DNA of 64,000 bases from the NCBI RefSeq assembly GCF_044923475.1, contig NZ_CP137338.1, positions 310,001-374,000 on the forward strand, in the 5' to 3' direction. Source of the DNA: JAAURS01 sp044923475 (lineage in GTDB: Bacteria > Cyanobacteriota > Cyanobacteriia > Thermosynechococcales > Thermosynechococcaceae). The notes beneath the pieces are model-generated. The model saw only the letters and a program-made list of their open reading frames with translations, ran no database searches and was not told the origin of the DNA. Of this stretch, positions 41,615-50,633 are shown piece after piece; the first letter of the stretch is position 1; the number at the start of each line of letters is the position of its first letter. Position numbers and translations under genes: made by a program.

Positions 41615-43867
41615 TCAGCCATTTCTAGCTATCCAATTACTCGACCCGCGCTTGAGTAGAAGTCTGAGCGGGTCTACAAAGAGCGTTGCAGTTTCCAGGA
41701 TATCTACCCGGCGCTTGCGAGGATTGGTGCTATTTAGCCGTGAAGTTCCGTGTCGATAGATCTGGAACCGATAGATATCACCCTGTAGTGTTACCCCGGC
41801 TTGCGTCTGGGCCTGCTGCAGTTCCACATCCGCCGCCAAAGCTTTTCGGAAAGAAACTACGCTCCAAGCCCCCTTTTGAGGAATGGTATTTAAGCCCAAG
41901 GCTCGATAAACCCGCGCCATCGCCAAAACCCTAGCTTTATAAAGCTGCACGTCTACCTGCCCCGTCAGCGAAATCGAAAACTTGTTTTGCAGCGCGCTTT
42001 CGACATAATCTGCGTGGTCGAAGTCCGGGTATTCAACCACTGTACGGTTGCTTGCAGTGATGACCTGCGGCCCTGCAATACCGTCCCAAGGCAGCGTTCC
42101 AGCCTGACCGATCTCCTCCTCTGTCATCGGACTGACCGTAGGCCAGATCGCATTGGGTTCGAAGGTTCGGGCGGCATCGGGGGCCACAGCAGGCCAAAAG
42201 GTACTCAGGGCGGCGCAGAGTTTGGCATCCTCTGGAAAGGGACTTCCCAATCCGTAGGCGGCTAAATGCGGTGTTGGAGGCTGAGCGCGTGTTTGGCTGA
42301 GGCTGACATCCCACCCCGGTGCGAAGACGCCCGCTGCCGCATCGGGAAGATAGGCGTGGCGCTGGGTTGTAGGCGTATCGAGCTGCGTAAGCTGCACCGG
42401 GCCGACTTGAGGTAAAGAAACGATCGCTGTTACGGTCTTGTCCTCGGGTCGGAAATTTGCCCCGGCCAATTGTAGATTTGGCGCAATTCGCTCGTCGGAT
42501 AGGGTTAACGGCGGTATCCGCCAGAGGTTCTCGCGCAGCGCTGTAGGGACTTCTGTCTCCGTCCATTCCAAAAGCTCTCGCTGATCGCAATTCGGGAAAA
42601 AATCTGGAGCCGTTACTAAAGAGTAAGCGGGTACCCGACGGTTCAGATCGGTGGCGAGTTGGGTACATTCCGCGTCAATCCAGCCATCTCCCGTGAAGTC
42701 AAGGTAGTGACGGGCGCGATAATTTCCCTGCACGACGGCTGCTTCCACGTCTCGTCGGTCGTTTAGATTTTCTTCCGTGCCGTTTTGCCGCACGATATGG
42801 CGCGCGTGGACGTACTCCGGCGCTTGGCGAAAATCGCCTTCAGCTTCAATGAGGAGGCTAGAAGAGAGGGTAGAGCTGTTGGGCGCGACTCGATAGGTGA
42901 GAGGCTTCCCTTGATAGGTGGCAGCTTCAATTAATTTAGGGTGCACTGTCGGAACCAATAAACCCGTCCCCAAAGCCGCGTCCGCAGCCCAGTCTGCAAT
43001 GCCGTCGCGAAAGATAAAGGGAGACTGACTGATATCCGGTTCGCGCCAGCCGCCATCAATGCCCTTTCTGCCAAATTCCAGGTGAATGCGCCGCAGTTTC
43101 TCGTTGAGGTGTTGGGCTTTCAGCGTGACTTGCAAATCCAAGCCGCGAATGCATTCATTGCCGTCGAACAACTTATGGAGCGGCACCCAAAAATCTAAAG
43201 TCCGGTCGTTCTTCTCAGCCGTATTCTGGAATCGCATCGGGCCAAAGGAATTGGGGTCGCCCTTGCGCTGTACTGCAACGTAGGCCGCGTATCGTGCGGG
43301 CAATACTCTCAAGCCGTGGACATCGCCTTCTACAAACGGTAGAAACCCTCTGTGTTTGGGCAAATATGCGGCTGGGGCCGTTCCCACTCGGGAAACGCCG
43401 GTCCGGGAGAAGCAATAGTCCGCGTGCTTGAAGTGGACGGTTTCGGCGGCGGGTCGATATTCGCAGGCAAACACGACAATGGCCAGGTTAGTACCCTGCG
43501 ATCGCGCTCTCAATTCCAGCAGCGAGGGCGGATTGACCCCAAATACATAGTTTTCGACAGCTTCCAATTCGGCTAAGGTGGGGAACGCCTTCAGATCGGC
43601 ACCGTTGGCTCCCTTGACGACGTTGGGAGAGGCAAGGCCGTGAAACAGCAGGCTGCGGGCGGGTTGACCCGGCGTAATGCCGCGATCGCCTTCTCGGGCA
43701 AAGTCCTCAAATCCCGGCAGGCTGCGATCGATGCCGATCAGGGGCCGACCCAGTTCGGCCTTCAGATCCGCTGCCGTAATATCCAGGCCGTGGCGGGCAA
43801 ACAGCGCTTGCCATCCCTGGGGTGCAAGACGACCCAGCACCGTTCTGACGCGATCGATTAAAGCCAT
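41615..43867 (-). CDS. large unrecognised protein paired with a DyP peroxidase
   Basis: 750 residues from ATG 43867 (MALIDRVRTVLGRLAPQGWQ), which has AAGGAAC upstream; the frame stays open 25 codons further. No signal peptide or membrane helix. Features seen: a FHGLASPNVVKGANGADLKA segment, HFKHADYCFSR, LPKHRGFLPFVEGDVHGLR, a DFTGDGWIDAECTQLATD patch with Asp-rich calcium-like character, and PFPEDAKLCAALSTFWPAVA. I can assign no family. It lies directly downstream of the DyP-type peroxidase gene with 84 bases between, same strand, so is presumably its functional partner. Its start region overlaps nothing. Confidence 0.6.
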   Translation of the reverse strand: MALIDRVRTVLGRLAPQGWQALFARHGLDITAADLKAELGRPLIGIDRSLPGFEDFAREGDRGITPGQPARSLLFHGLASPNVVKGANGADLKAFPTLAELEAVENYVFGVNPPSLLELRARSQGTNLAIVVFACEYRPAAETVHFKHADYCFSRTGVSRVGTAPAAYLPKHRGFLPFVEGDVHGLRVLPARYAAYVAVQRKGDPNSFGPMRFQNTAEKNDRTLDFWVPLHKLFDGNECIRGLDLQVTLKAQHLNEKLRRIHLEFGRKGIDGGWREPDISQSPFIFRDGIADWAADAALGTGLLVPTVHPKLIEAATYQGKPLTYRVAPNSSTLSSSLLIEAEGDFRQAPEYVHARHIVRQNGTEENLNDRRDVEAAVVQGNYRARHYLDFTGDGWIDAECTQLATDLNRRVPAYSLVTAPDFFPNCDQRELLEWTETEVPTALRENLWRIPPLTLSDERIAPNLQLAGANFRPEDKTVTAIVSLPQVGPVQLTQLDTPTTQRHAYLPDAAAGVFAPGWDVSLSQTRAQPPTPHLAAYGLGSPFPEDAKLCAALSTFWPAVAPDAARTFEPNAIWPTVSPMTEEEIGQAGTLPWDGIAGPQVITASNRTVVEYPDFDHADYVESALQNKFSISLTGQVDVQLYKARVLAMARVYRALGLNTIPQKGAWSVVSFRKALAADVELQQAQTQAGVTLQGDIYRFQIYRHGTSRLNSTNPRKRRVDILETATLFVDPLRLLLKRGSSNWIARNG

Positions 43868-43951
43868 CGCAATGAGGTTCCTTTTCAAGCTGAATTGACG
43901 TTGGCCGAGCCTGTGCCTAGGGATTGAATCCGCCCTAGGCACAGGAGCGAA

Positions 43952-45376
43952 TCAAAGATTCTTGAAAAAGCTGATGCAGGGCGAAAAGAAATACTCGCCG
44001 CCCTTCATCGTGACAAACCCGTGGAAATCGATCGGCTTTTTGGAATTCGCGTCGCCCCATACTGCAGGCTGTTGTTGAGGCGTTGAAGACCCTGCCCCCT
44101 GCCCGATGACCGGATCGAGCCCCGCATCGCCCTTTACAAAGCCAGGGTTGTTGGCCCAACTGGCTTGGGTAAATTCGAACTGATTTTCGAAGTTGCTTTG
44201 GTAGGCCATAAATAAGAGACCCACGCCGCCCACGGGCTTATCCTTCAGTTCGATAATTTTGCCTTCCGCATCGAGTTCGGCATTGCGCGTGCCGTAGGTG
44301 ATCCCGCGTCGCGCCATAATGTGCGATCGCTCCTCTTCCAAGGGCACTCCGAATTCCCGGACGCTATCGCCGCGCGGGTTTGTTTTACGAATATGACCGT
44401 GAAACGGACATTTGCCGCCTGCCGTATCCTGACTGAAATCGAAGTTGTTTTTAACTGGGTTAACTAATCCATCCGTATTCTTTAGAACGACAGGCGTTCC
44501 GTCTTCAAAGCGGCCCACGAGCATTGCTCCAGCAAGTTCTGGGTCTTGCCCCGTCTCTGCTAGCTTGAGCTCTTCGGCAATTGCTTCTTCTCTTTCCTTG
44601 AAGCCTTTGACATTTTGCTCCAATTTGCGAAAGACAAAATAGCTGCCAAAACTCAAGTCCTTGGAAGCCCCGCCAGGGCAAGGTACCAGCACCTGCTTCA
44701 GCGGAAAGGTCGGATCCCAAATGTCGATGCCATCTTTTTGGGTTTTCTCAATCTCGATATCTTCTTGGAGCAGCAAGGGCTGACTTCTGCCATCTACGTA
44801 GCCGAAATGCTCGATGCCATCGCCGTTTTTGTTGCGCATGGCGAGACCGTACTCGGTTCCGATGATTTTGACAGAAGCGGGTTTTTGCTGCTGGATTCTA
44901 CGATGCACCTGCCGAACTTGAGCTTCATCGGAACCGCCAATTAGGATCATCCCATGAATGGGTTCTTGGAAAGCCGGATCCCACTCTTCGGGATCGGGGT
45001 CGCTCAAAATATCTTTACGCTGCTTGAGACCGCTCCGAAAGGCCGGATCTGCGGGAATGCTATCCTCGGCAATCCCGAGCGCGCCATACCCGCTTGCCGA
45101 CAAGACGACGGTGATAAAAACGCCCGCATCTTTTTTACTGATTCGATATTCTTTTGCTTCTTGGAGCTGCTGGCGAGCCGATTTAATACTTTGAGCCAAA
45201 ACTTTGAGAAAGCCTCTGCCCTCTTGAGGTTTTTGGGGGTCCAAGACAAAGAAAAGATTTTGCGTGTGATTCCGTCCGTGACCCTTAAGAATGTTGCCTT
45301 GCAAATCGTCTAACATGGCAAGTTCATCTGCATTCGCGCGTTCCCACGCAAGGGGTGCATCAAGGTTGATTGGCAT
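43952..45376 (-). CDS. DyP-type heme peroxidase
   Basis: 474 residues. The DyP signature G-x2-DG appears as EHFGYVDGRSQPLL (192-200), containing the distal Asp. The proximal heme His and catalytic Arg are in KCPFHGHIRKTNPR (323-335). DLQGNILKGHGRNH is a typical N terminus for the class P/I-like group. No twin-arginine or Sec signal and no encapsulin tail. DyPs oxidise dyes and other substrates with H2O2. It is the first gene of the pair with the 750-residue unknown protein. Confidence 0.92.
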   Translation of the reverse strand: MPINLDAPLAWERANADELAMLDDLQGNILKGHGRNHTQNLFFVLDPQKPQEGRGFLKVLAQSIKSARQQLQEAKEYRISKKDAGVFITVVLSASGYGALGIAEDSIPADPAFRSGLKQRKDILSDPDPEEWDPAFQEPIHGMILIGGSDEAQVRQVHRRIQQQKPASVKIIGTEYGLAMRNKNGDGIEHFGYVDGRSQPLLLQEDIEIEKTQKDGIDIWDPTFPLKQVLVPCPGGASKDLSFGSYFVFRKLEQNVKGFKEREEAIAEELKLAETGQDPELAGAMLVGRFEDGTPVVLKNTDGLVNPVKNNFDFSQDTAGGKCPFHGHIRKTNPRGDSVREFGVPLEEERSHIMARRGITYGTRNAELDAEGKIIELKDKPVGGVGLLFMAYQSNFENQFEFTQASWANNPGFVKGDAGLDPVIGQGAGSSTPQQQPAVWGDANSKKPIDFHGFVTMKGGEYFFSPCISFFKNL

Positions 45377-45858
45377 ATTTTCTCTCCCTAGGATATTATC
45401 TAGCGATCGCCGTTAGGCTGCGATCTTGCCTGTTTGTTATATAGAGGCTCAAACGAAAGTTGTTGGCTGTAATGCAGCACCACTCAATGAATTAAAGGTT
45501 GGGGAACATCAAGAGGGCTTAAAATCTATGAAGCCCTTATGGTTTAGAGCTGAAGGGGGAATCCGCAACGTATGAAGGCTTTTTGGTTTGTATTCTCCGA
45601 TTCCAAATAAACCCTAATTGAAACAATACTGTATTGATTCAGACTGTGTAAATACAGAGAATCGGTAGCTTATTATTCTGTAATCAACCGCAAAATTTCT
45701 GAAGAAATGTAGTTGTTTTGGCACTGATTTGAAGGCAGCGTGCTCTGGGCAAACCTGTGTCGGGCTAGCGCCGGACGCTGGGACTCTGTGGATCGAGCGT
45801 TAACTCGTTTTAGGCGCAACCTTTGTCAAAATAGAAGAGGACCTATAGAACTGAGCCT
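45377..45858. other. intergenic region, 482 bases
   Basis: Between the DyP gene (minus) and the ferredoxin gene (plus). It contains one HIP1 site (45403) and a weak AGGGCTT...AAGCCCT hairpin (45514-45537). No ORF or RNA gene is supported. This is where the G+C-richer core resumes. Confidence 0.45.
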
Positions 45859-46098
45859 GTGAGTGTTGTAATTCGATTTTTACCCGATGAGGTTGAGGTT
45901 GAGGCTGAGGTGGGCGAGTCTTTTTTGGCCGTGGCGGCAAGGGCTGGCATCGACATCCCCACTGGGTGCCTGATGGGATCCTGTCATGCCTGCGAGGTGG
46001 AAATTGAAGAGGTAGGCGATGTCTGTACCTGCATCACAGCTATTCCGCCGGGGTTTGGCACCCTGACGGTGAATTTGTTCTCTGACCCCACTTGGTAG
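45859..46098 (+). CDS. short plant-type [2Fe-2S] ferredoxin-like protein
   Basis: 79 residues with GTG start at 45859. The cluster loop is TGCLMGSCHACEVEI (Cys37, Cys42, Cys45), with the fourth ligand in DVCTCI (Cys56 or Cys58). The usual plant-type ferredoxin places its fourth Cys nearly 30 residues later, so this is a shortened variant; similar short proteins with an SDPTW-like end occur in cyanobacteria. A beta-grasp fold is expected. Electron partners unknown. Monocistronic. Confidence 0.78.
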   Translation: MSVVIRFLPDEVEVEAEVGESFLAVAARAGIDIPTGCLMGSCHACEVEIEEVGDVCTCITAIPPGFGTLTVNLFSDPTW

Positions 46099-46132
46099 TA
46101 GATGCGGTCTAAACAGCGCTTCAATGCTGGAA

Positions 46133-46378
46133 TCATGTCATGGCACTTTTCCACCAACTTTGTAGTGGGTGGTCTTTGTCTGGGATGTATCGCCCTTTGA
46201 TCCGAATAGCGTCCAATACGCTCCGTAGTTCTGATGCTTTGAGACTGGATTGCTCTGACCAATATTTGACCGCTTCCAAGGTTGAGATGATTTTTGACTG
46301 AGGGACTTCTTGCCGAAAGAATGCAATTGCCTTTTTATCGTCAGTGGCGATCGCCCAGCCTCGGTGAACGGCGATCGC
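46133..46378 (-). pseudogene. PIN-domain (VapC-like) toxin, C-terminal fragment
   Basis: A minus-strand frame encodes AIAVHRGWAIATDDKKAIAF, then VPQSKIISTLEAVKYWSEQS and the end GRYIPDKDHPLQSWWKSAMT before TGA at 46133. The ATDD motif is the third acidic site of PIN nucleases. The N-terminal 60-80 residues with the first Asp and Glu are absent; the homology stops inside a cluster of HIP1 sites. Not functional as a nuclease. Confidence 0.75.
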
Positions 46379-46448
46379 CTTACAAGGTCTAAGCTTGGGC
46401 TAGAGGGGCGATCGCAGCCAAAGCAGAAACCTAAGGAAAGGCGATCGC
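46347..46448. repeat. cluster of four HIP1 octamers (GCGATCGC)
   Basis: Copies at 46347, 46371, 46408 and 46441, so four within 102 bases, at the broken edge of the PIN fragment. HIP1 is widespread in cyanobacteria; this density is local. Confidence 0.85.
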
Positions 46449-46465
46449 CCCAAATCTTCGATATT

Positions 46466-46831
46466 CTACTTCTTCTTTTTCTGAGGAGTAGATTTCTGGG
46501 CAGTAGACTTTTCAACCTCAACCTCTCCAAACCCCGATAATTCAATCGGCGGATAGTCTGGGAACTCAACAATCAGGCGTAACTCCCCACCCATAGAACT
46601 CACATAATCCCTCAACGTCGAGATTAATAGATCCGCTCGCTTCTCAATCCGAGACACATTTTCCTGACGAATATCCAACAATTCAGCAACCTTCTCCTGA
46701 GTGAGCAGTCTCGCCTTCCGTAGCGATTGCAAAGACATTTCTTCCGCAATCAGCTGCTGTGCCTTAGCTTCAATCTTTTCGCGGCGTTCGATCGGCAAAC
46801 TGGCTAATTTTTCTCTAAGTGTCGTCGCCAC
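46466..46831 (-). CDS. HigA-like XRE-family antitoxin
   Basis: 121 residues. A helix-turn-helix is clear: KARLLTQEKVAELLDIRQEN, VSRIEKRADLLISTLRDYV, then SMGGELRLIVEFPDYPPIEL. The MATTLREKLASLPIERREKI opening is standard for the antitoxin of PF05973-type (HigB/Gp49-like) toxins. The tail is Lys-rich (KSTAQKSTPQKKKK). Its start overlaps the stop of the truncated toxin gene by 17 bases, the usual toxin-first order. It may now be an orphan regulator. Confidence 0.83.
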   Translation of the reverse strand: MATTLREKLASLPIERREKIEAKAQQLIAEEMSLQSLRKARLLTQEKVAELLDIRQENVSRIEKRADLLISTLRDYVSSMGGELRLIVEFPDYPPIELSGFGEVEVEKSTAQKSTPQKKKK

Positions 46832-47024
46832 TATTTTTACGCTTCCTTAAACGAGTTAAATGAGACTCAAAACGTCGATCTGCCTTCTCAATCAATTGCT
46901 TATAAAAACGCTTTTGACTCCCCCCAGACTTATCGCCAGCTACCAATAAAATTGCACATCTTTCTGGGTCAAAGGCAAAAGCAACCCGCCATACCCCATC
47001 CCCCGCCGTAAAGAACCCGCTCAA
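46815..47024 (-). pseudogene. HigB/Gp49-like toxin, N-terminally truncated
   Basis: The 69-codon frame (TTG 47024) encodes GDGVWRVAFAFDPERCAILL, VAGDKSGGSQKRFYKQLIEK and ADRRFESHLTRL. This is the C-terminal half of the RelE-superfamily Gp49-like toxin. Full-length toxins are about 110-120 residues; the first 45 or so, including the ELRF region, are missing and no ATG exists. The toxin is probably inactive while its antitoxin survives. Confidence 0.75.
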
Positions 47025-47125
47025 ACTTTCGTGTATTGCGTGTTATAAGTGTTAGGCGATCGGGCAAGGCGTTCTTAGACTTTCTTAATGCTTGCTATCA
47101 AAATATCTCGACCGAGTGGAAATGC

Positions 47126-47686
47126 CTACTCAGCAGCGTGGGATAAATCTGGGATCAACCCAGGAATCGGCAGCAGCTCGATCTGCCGGGTCTGAAGATT
47201 GAGAGATTTCACAAATGCTTTGACCATGGGCACCAAAATTTTCTGACCTGGTGCGTTCTGCGGCTCAATCTCTAGCAGATCGTTGCCTGCATTGGCAATC
47301 CCGACAACGGTACCGATGGTTTCTTGAGTATTGCCATCGATGACCGTCATGCCGACCAAATCCATGACGTGGAATTCACCCGCTTTTAGGGGAGGGCGAT
47401 CGCCCACGGGCACCATCAGCTTGGCCCCGCGCAGTAGCTCTGCTTGGTCGATACTCGAAAATTCTGCAAAACGCAGGACATAGAGTCCTTTCCCGTCCAA
47501 AAAGCGTCCGGTCTGGAGAGTGACAGACTCTAGCTCTTTTGCTCCAGCCCGGAGCATCCATCGCTCCCCTGGCTTGACGAACCGTTCTGGAAAATCCGAA
47601 TCGGGATACACGCGCACTTCCCCATGGAGCCCCTGGGGGGAAACAATGCGGCCAATTTCAATCCACTCGCTGAGATCCGTAGGCAT
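47126..47686 (-). CDS. rimM: ribosome maturation factor RimM
   Basis: 186 residues from ATG 47686 (MPTDLSEWIEIGRIVSPQGL). Conserved RimM features: GRIVSPQGLHGEVRVYPDSD, LRFAEFSSIDQAELLRGAKL and, after the linker, a PRC-barrel (VMDLVGMTVID...GTVVGI..AGNDLLEIE) ending ILVPMVKAFVKSLN. RimM binds S19 and helps 30S maturation. An in-frame extension upstream overlaps avtA and is rejected. The avtA stop lies 14 bases upstream on the same strand, so an avtA-rimM operon is likely. Confidence 0.95.
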   Translation of the reverse strand: MPTDLSEWIEIGRIVSPQGLHGEVRVYPDSDFPERFVKPGERWMLRAGAKELESVTLQTGRFLDGKGLYVLRFAEFSSIDQAELLRGAKLMVPVGDRPPLKAGEFHVMDLVGMTVIDGNTQETIGTVVGIANAGNDLLEIEPQNAPGQKILVPMVKAFVKSLNLQTRQIELLPIPGLIPDLSHAAE

Positions 47687-47700
47687 AGGTAAAACGCTGA

Positions 47701-48993
47701 TTAGCGAGTAATGGCGGGTTCTAAATGGGCTGAGTATACGCGCTGCACCACTTCTGCCAAGCGCTTCATGCCTTGGACAATTTCTTCGTCCGTGGCGGTG
47801 AGGCTGAGGCGCAAGCACTGGTGTTTGTGGGGCCAATCTTCGCGCAGTCCGGGGAAGAAAGTGCTGCCAGGGACTGCGATGACACCCGCTACTTTAAGGT
47901 GCTGGTATAATTCCCAGTCGGTTACGGGCAGGTCGCGGAACCAGACCCAGCCAAAGATGGCCCCTTCCCCGCGATGGAGAAACCAGGGCAAATCGGGGGG
48001 CATAAATTCGCTCAAGGCTGCTTCGAGAATGGCGAATTTTTTCTGATAGAACGGTCGGATGATACTTTCCGAAATCTGGGCTAGGGCACCAGAGCGAATG
48101 GCTTGGGCGGCGATCGCCTGGCCGTAGCGCCCGGAATGAATGCAGATATTGGTCTGGAAAGCCTCTAAAACCTGAATAATCCGCTCATCGCCAATGGCAA
48201 TCCCGATCCGCTCGCCTGGCAAGCCTGCCTTCGACAAACTCATGCAGTGAACTACGTTGCCGCCAATGTAGGGCTTCAGCTCGGTGAAGTTGAGGCTAGG
48301 AAAGGGAGGGCCGTAGGCCGAGTCAATAAATACGGGTACGTCGAAAGGTTGGGCTAGGGCTGCAATTTTTTCGACTTCTAGATCCGTCAACACGTTTCCC
48401 GTAGGATTGCAGGGGCGCGAGAAGATAATGCATCCAGTCGTCTTATCAATCCGAAGCTGGCTGAAGTCGGGGCGATACTTAAAGCGATGGCCCGCCTCGT
48501 CAATATCCAGCGTCGGCTTATAGGCCACCAACGCCTGAGAGTCTAGGCTCACACCGCCGTAGCCCGTGTAGTCTGGGCTGAGCGGCAAAACGATGCGCTT
48601 GAGGTTCCCTTCGGCATTGACCCCGCCAAAGGCATTGGCTGCCAGAAAATAAAGCGACTGGCTCCCTGGCGTAATCAGCACCTGTTTGGAGATTAGCGCC
48701 AGTCCGTAGCGCTGATTGAAATCCTCAATAATGGCGTCTACAAGGGGGGCGTAACCTTGGCTAGCTCCATAACGGCAGACCACCTCGCCGTACTCGGGGC
48801 TGCCGAGCAATTCCATCGTGCTGTTGCGCCACAACTGCTCGACTTCGGGCAAAATGACGGGATTCCCGGCGCTGAGGTTAATGAAGGTTTTGCCCTGACT
48901 TTCTCGGAGCGTCTCGATAATATCTTTCATGATGGCTCGAACGCCAGTCAGTGCCGACATTTGAGTTCCGATGCGCGTTAGAGCAGGCTCCAT
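47701..48993 (-). CDS. avtA: valine-pyruvate aminotransferase AvtA-like
   Basis: 430 residues from ATG 48993 (MEPALTRIGTQMSALTGVRA). A fold-type I PLP enzyme: INLSAGNPVILPEV, YGASQGYAPLVDAI, ITPGSQSLYFLAANAF, SRPCNPTGNVLTDLEV, DSAYGPPFP and the PLP Lys in CMSLSKAGLPGERIG. The long match in order with E. coli AvtA (NPTGNV, SLSKxGLPG, EGAIFxWxWFxDLP, HQC-x-R) supports valine/alanine-type transamination rather than LL-DAP aminotransferase. Start chosen at ATG over an upstream TTG. Probably co-transcribed with rimM. Confidence 0.85.
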   Translation of the reverse strand: MEPALTRIGTQMSALTGVRAIMKDIIETLRESQGKTFINLSAGNPVILPEVEQLWRNSTMELLGSPEYGEVVCRYGASQGYAPLVDAIIEDFNQRYGLALISKQVLITPGSQSLYFLAANAFGGVNAEGNLKRIVLPLSPDYTGYGGVSLDSQALVAYKPTLDIDEAGHRFKYRPDFSQLRIDKTTGCIIFSRPCNPTGNVLTDLEVEKIAALAQPFDVPVFIDSAYGPPFPSLNFTELKPYIGGNVVHCMSLSKAGLPGERIGIAIGDERIIQVLEAFQTNICIHSGRYGQAIAAQAIRSGALAQISESIIRPFYQKKFAILEAALSEFMPPDLPWFLHRGEGAIFGWVWFRDLPVTDWELYQHLKVAGVIAVPGSTFFPGLREDWPHKHQCLRLSLTATDEEIVQGMKRLAEVVQRVYSAHLEPAITR

Positions 48994-49184
48994 TGCTTTT
49001 AATCTCTTTCGGTAAGGCAAGTTTCCCTATCCTATTAAACTCTCCGATCGTTTGGCAAACGACTAGAGTTGAGGCATCCAGCCTCAGAGCGGCTGCGGTA
49101 GAACCGAGCGTCTAATTTTCAGCGGAATAAGTATTCTGGGGTGGAGTGGTGAATACTAAAGCTGAAGTATTGATATAGGCATCT

Positions 49185-50522
49185 ATGGCATCCCTGAAAT
49201 CATTGGCCGTTCGGGGAACGGTGTGGACCCTGATTGGCTACGGCTCCAGTCAGGGCCTTCGGTTTGCCAGTAATTTGATCCTGACGCGCCTCCTGTTGCC
49301 TGACCTGTTCGGCCTCATGGCGCTGCTCAATACCTTCATTATGGGGCTGCACTTCTTTTCAGATTTGGGCGTTCGTCCCAGCATCATTCAAAACCCGCGC
49401 GGAGACGACCCAGCATTTCTCAATACGGCCTGGACGCTTCAAATTATTCGGGGGGTGGGGTTATGGGTCTGCTGTTTGGCTATAACTTGGCCCTTAGCAG
49501 CAATTTACCGCAATCCAGATTTTCTATGGCTCATTCCTGTTACCGGGCTGACCACCATTTTTGATGGGCTGATATCGACCTCGCTGTCTTCGCTCAGCCG
49601 CAGCTTGAACGTGGGCAAAATCACCCGATTTGAGTTCATTATTCAGCTAGTCTCTACCCTCATCATGCTGGTATGGGCTTACCTCAGCCCTACCATTTGG
49701 GCTTTGGTCGGCAGCACGTTAGTCTCAACCGTGCTTAAGATGCTTTGGAGTCACCGCTTGGGGTATATCAATCGACTGGCCTGGGACAAAGACGCACTCG
49801 AGGATCTGATCAATTTCGGACGATGGGTTTTTCTGTCCACTGCCATGACGTTTCTCGCAGGTCAAGCCGATCGCCTCATTTTGGGACGCTTGTTCCCGCT
49901 GGAACTGCTGGGCATTTACACGATTGCGTTTACGCTCTCAGACTTACCCCTATCTGTGATTCAGGCCGTTGGCAGTAACGTCATTCTGCCCGTTATTTCG
50001 CAGCAAAACCATTTACCCAGATCGGAACTGCGTCGCAAAATTCTAGAGAAACGCAATCTCTTATTGGTGGGAACGGCTGTCGGCCTGACCGGGCTGATTT
50101 GCTTCGGCGATTTTCTCATTCTGGGTCTATACCCTCCTACCTTCGAGCGAGCGGCTTGGATGCTGCCCATTCTGGCCTTGGGCAACTGGCCTCGGATCCT
50201 TCCCATGACGACAGCTCCGGCGCTCATCGCCGTGGGAACGCCCCTCTACGGGGCCGTGGGAAATTGTCTGAAATTTGCTTACATGTTAGTGGCACTGCCT
50301 TTAGGGTTTGCGGTGCTGGGACCCCTGGGTGCCGTAATTGCGATCGCCCTCAATGATGTCCCTTTTTACCTTGCCGTCAGTTACGGTCTCTGGAAAGAAG
50401 GGTTTTCTGGCCTGATGCAGGACTTGAAGACGACCTGCCTTCTCATCGTTTGCGTGGCCATTACGCTGGCAATTCGGTATTGGGTGGGTTTGGGGCTACC
50501 GCTCGATCGCCTTTGGTCGTGA
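49185..50522 (+). CDS. oligosaccharide flippase (Wzx-like) membrane protein
   Basis: 445 residues, about 12-14 hydrophobic segments. GTVWTLIGYGSSQGLRFASN and LILTRLLLPDLFGLMALLNT are characteristic of polysaccharide exporters (MOP superfamily, PST/Wzx type), and FGRWVFLSTAMTFLAGQADR is the conserved mid-protein motif. It would flip lipid-linked oligosaccharide across the inner membrane. Lies beside a glycoside-hydrolase-like lipoprotein and a glycosyltransferase, suggesting an exopolysaccharide locus, though no polymerase is visible. Confidence 0.85.
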   Translation: MASLKSLAVRGTVWTLIGYGSSQGLRFASNLILTRLLLPDLFGLMALLNTFIMGLHFFSDLGVRPSIIQNPRGDDPAFLNTAWTLQIIRGVGLWVCCLAITWPLAAIYRNPDFLWLIPVTGLTTIFDGLISTSLSSLSRSLNVGKITRFEFIIQLVSTLIMLVWAYLSPTIWALVGSTLVSTVLKMLWSHRLGYINRLAWDKDALEDLINFGRWVFLSTAMTFLAGQADRLILGRLFPLELLGIYTIAFTLSDLPLSVIQAVGSNVILPVISQQNHLPRSELRRKILEKRNLLLVGTAVGLTGLICFGDFLILGLYPPTFERAAWMLPILALGNWPRILPMTTAPALIAVGTPLYGAVGNCLKFAYMLVALPLGFAVLGPLGAVIAIALNDVPFYLAVSYGLWKEGFSGLMQDLKTTCLLIVCVAITLAIRYWVGLGLPLDRLWS

Positions 50523-50633
50523 ACGCTGAAGCGGGCTTGTGGGTGAGTTTGTCGTACTCTAGTTGCCCGCAATCGAGCGAGATCGTGCGATCGGCTAGAT
50601 GAGTGCCTTGTCAGTGCAGTCGTGCAGCGTCGT

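Noticed and set aside
42033..42668. 211-codon frame overlapping the DyP-partner gene
   Set aside because: Same strand, other frame, Arg/Ser/Pro-rich translation typical of an out-of-frame shadow.
46138..46572. 144-codon minus-strand frame across the PIN fragment
   Set aside because: Arg/Ser-rich shadow; the PIN homology lies in another minus-strand frame.
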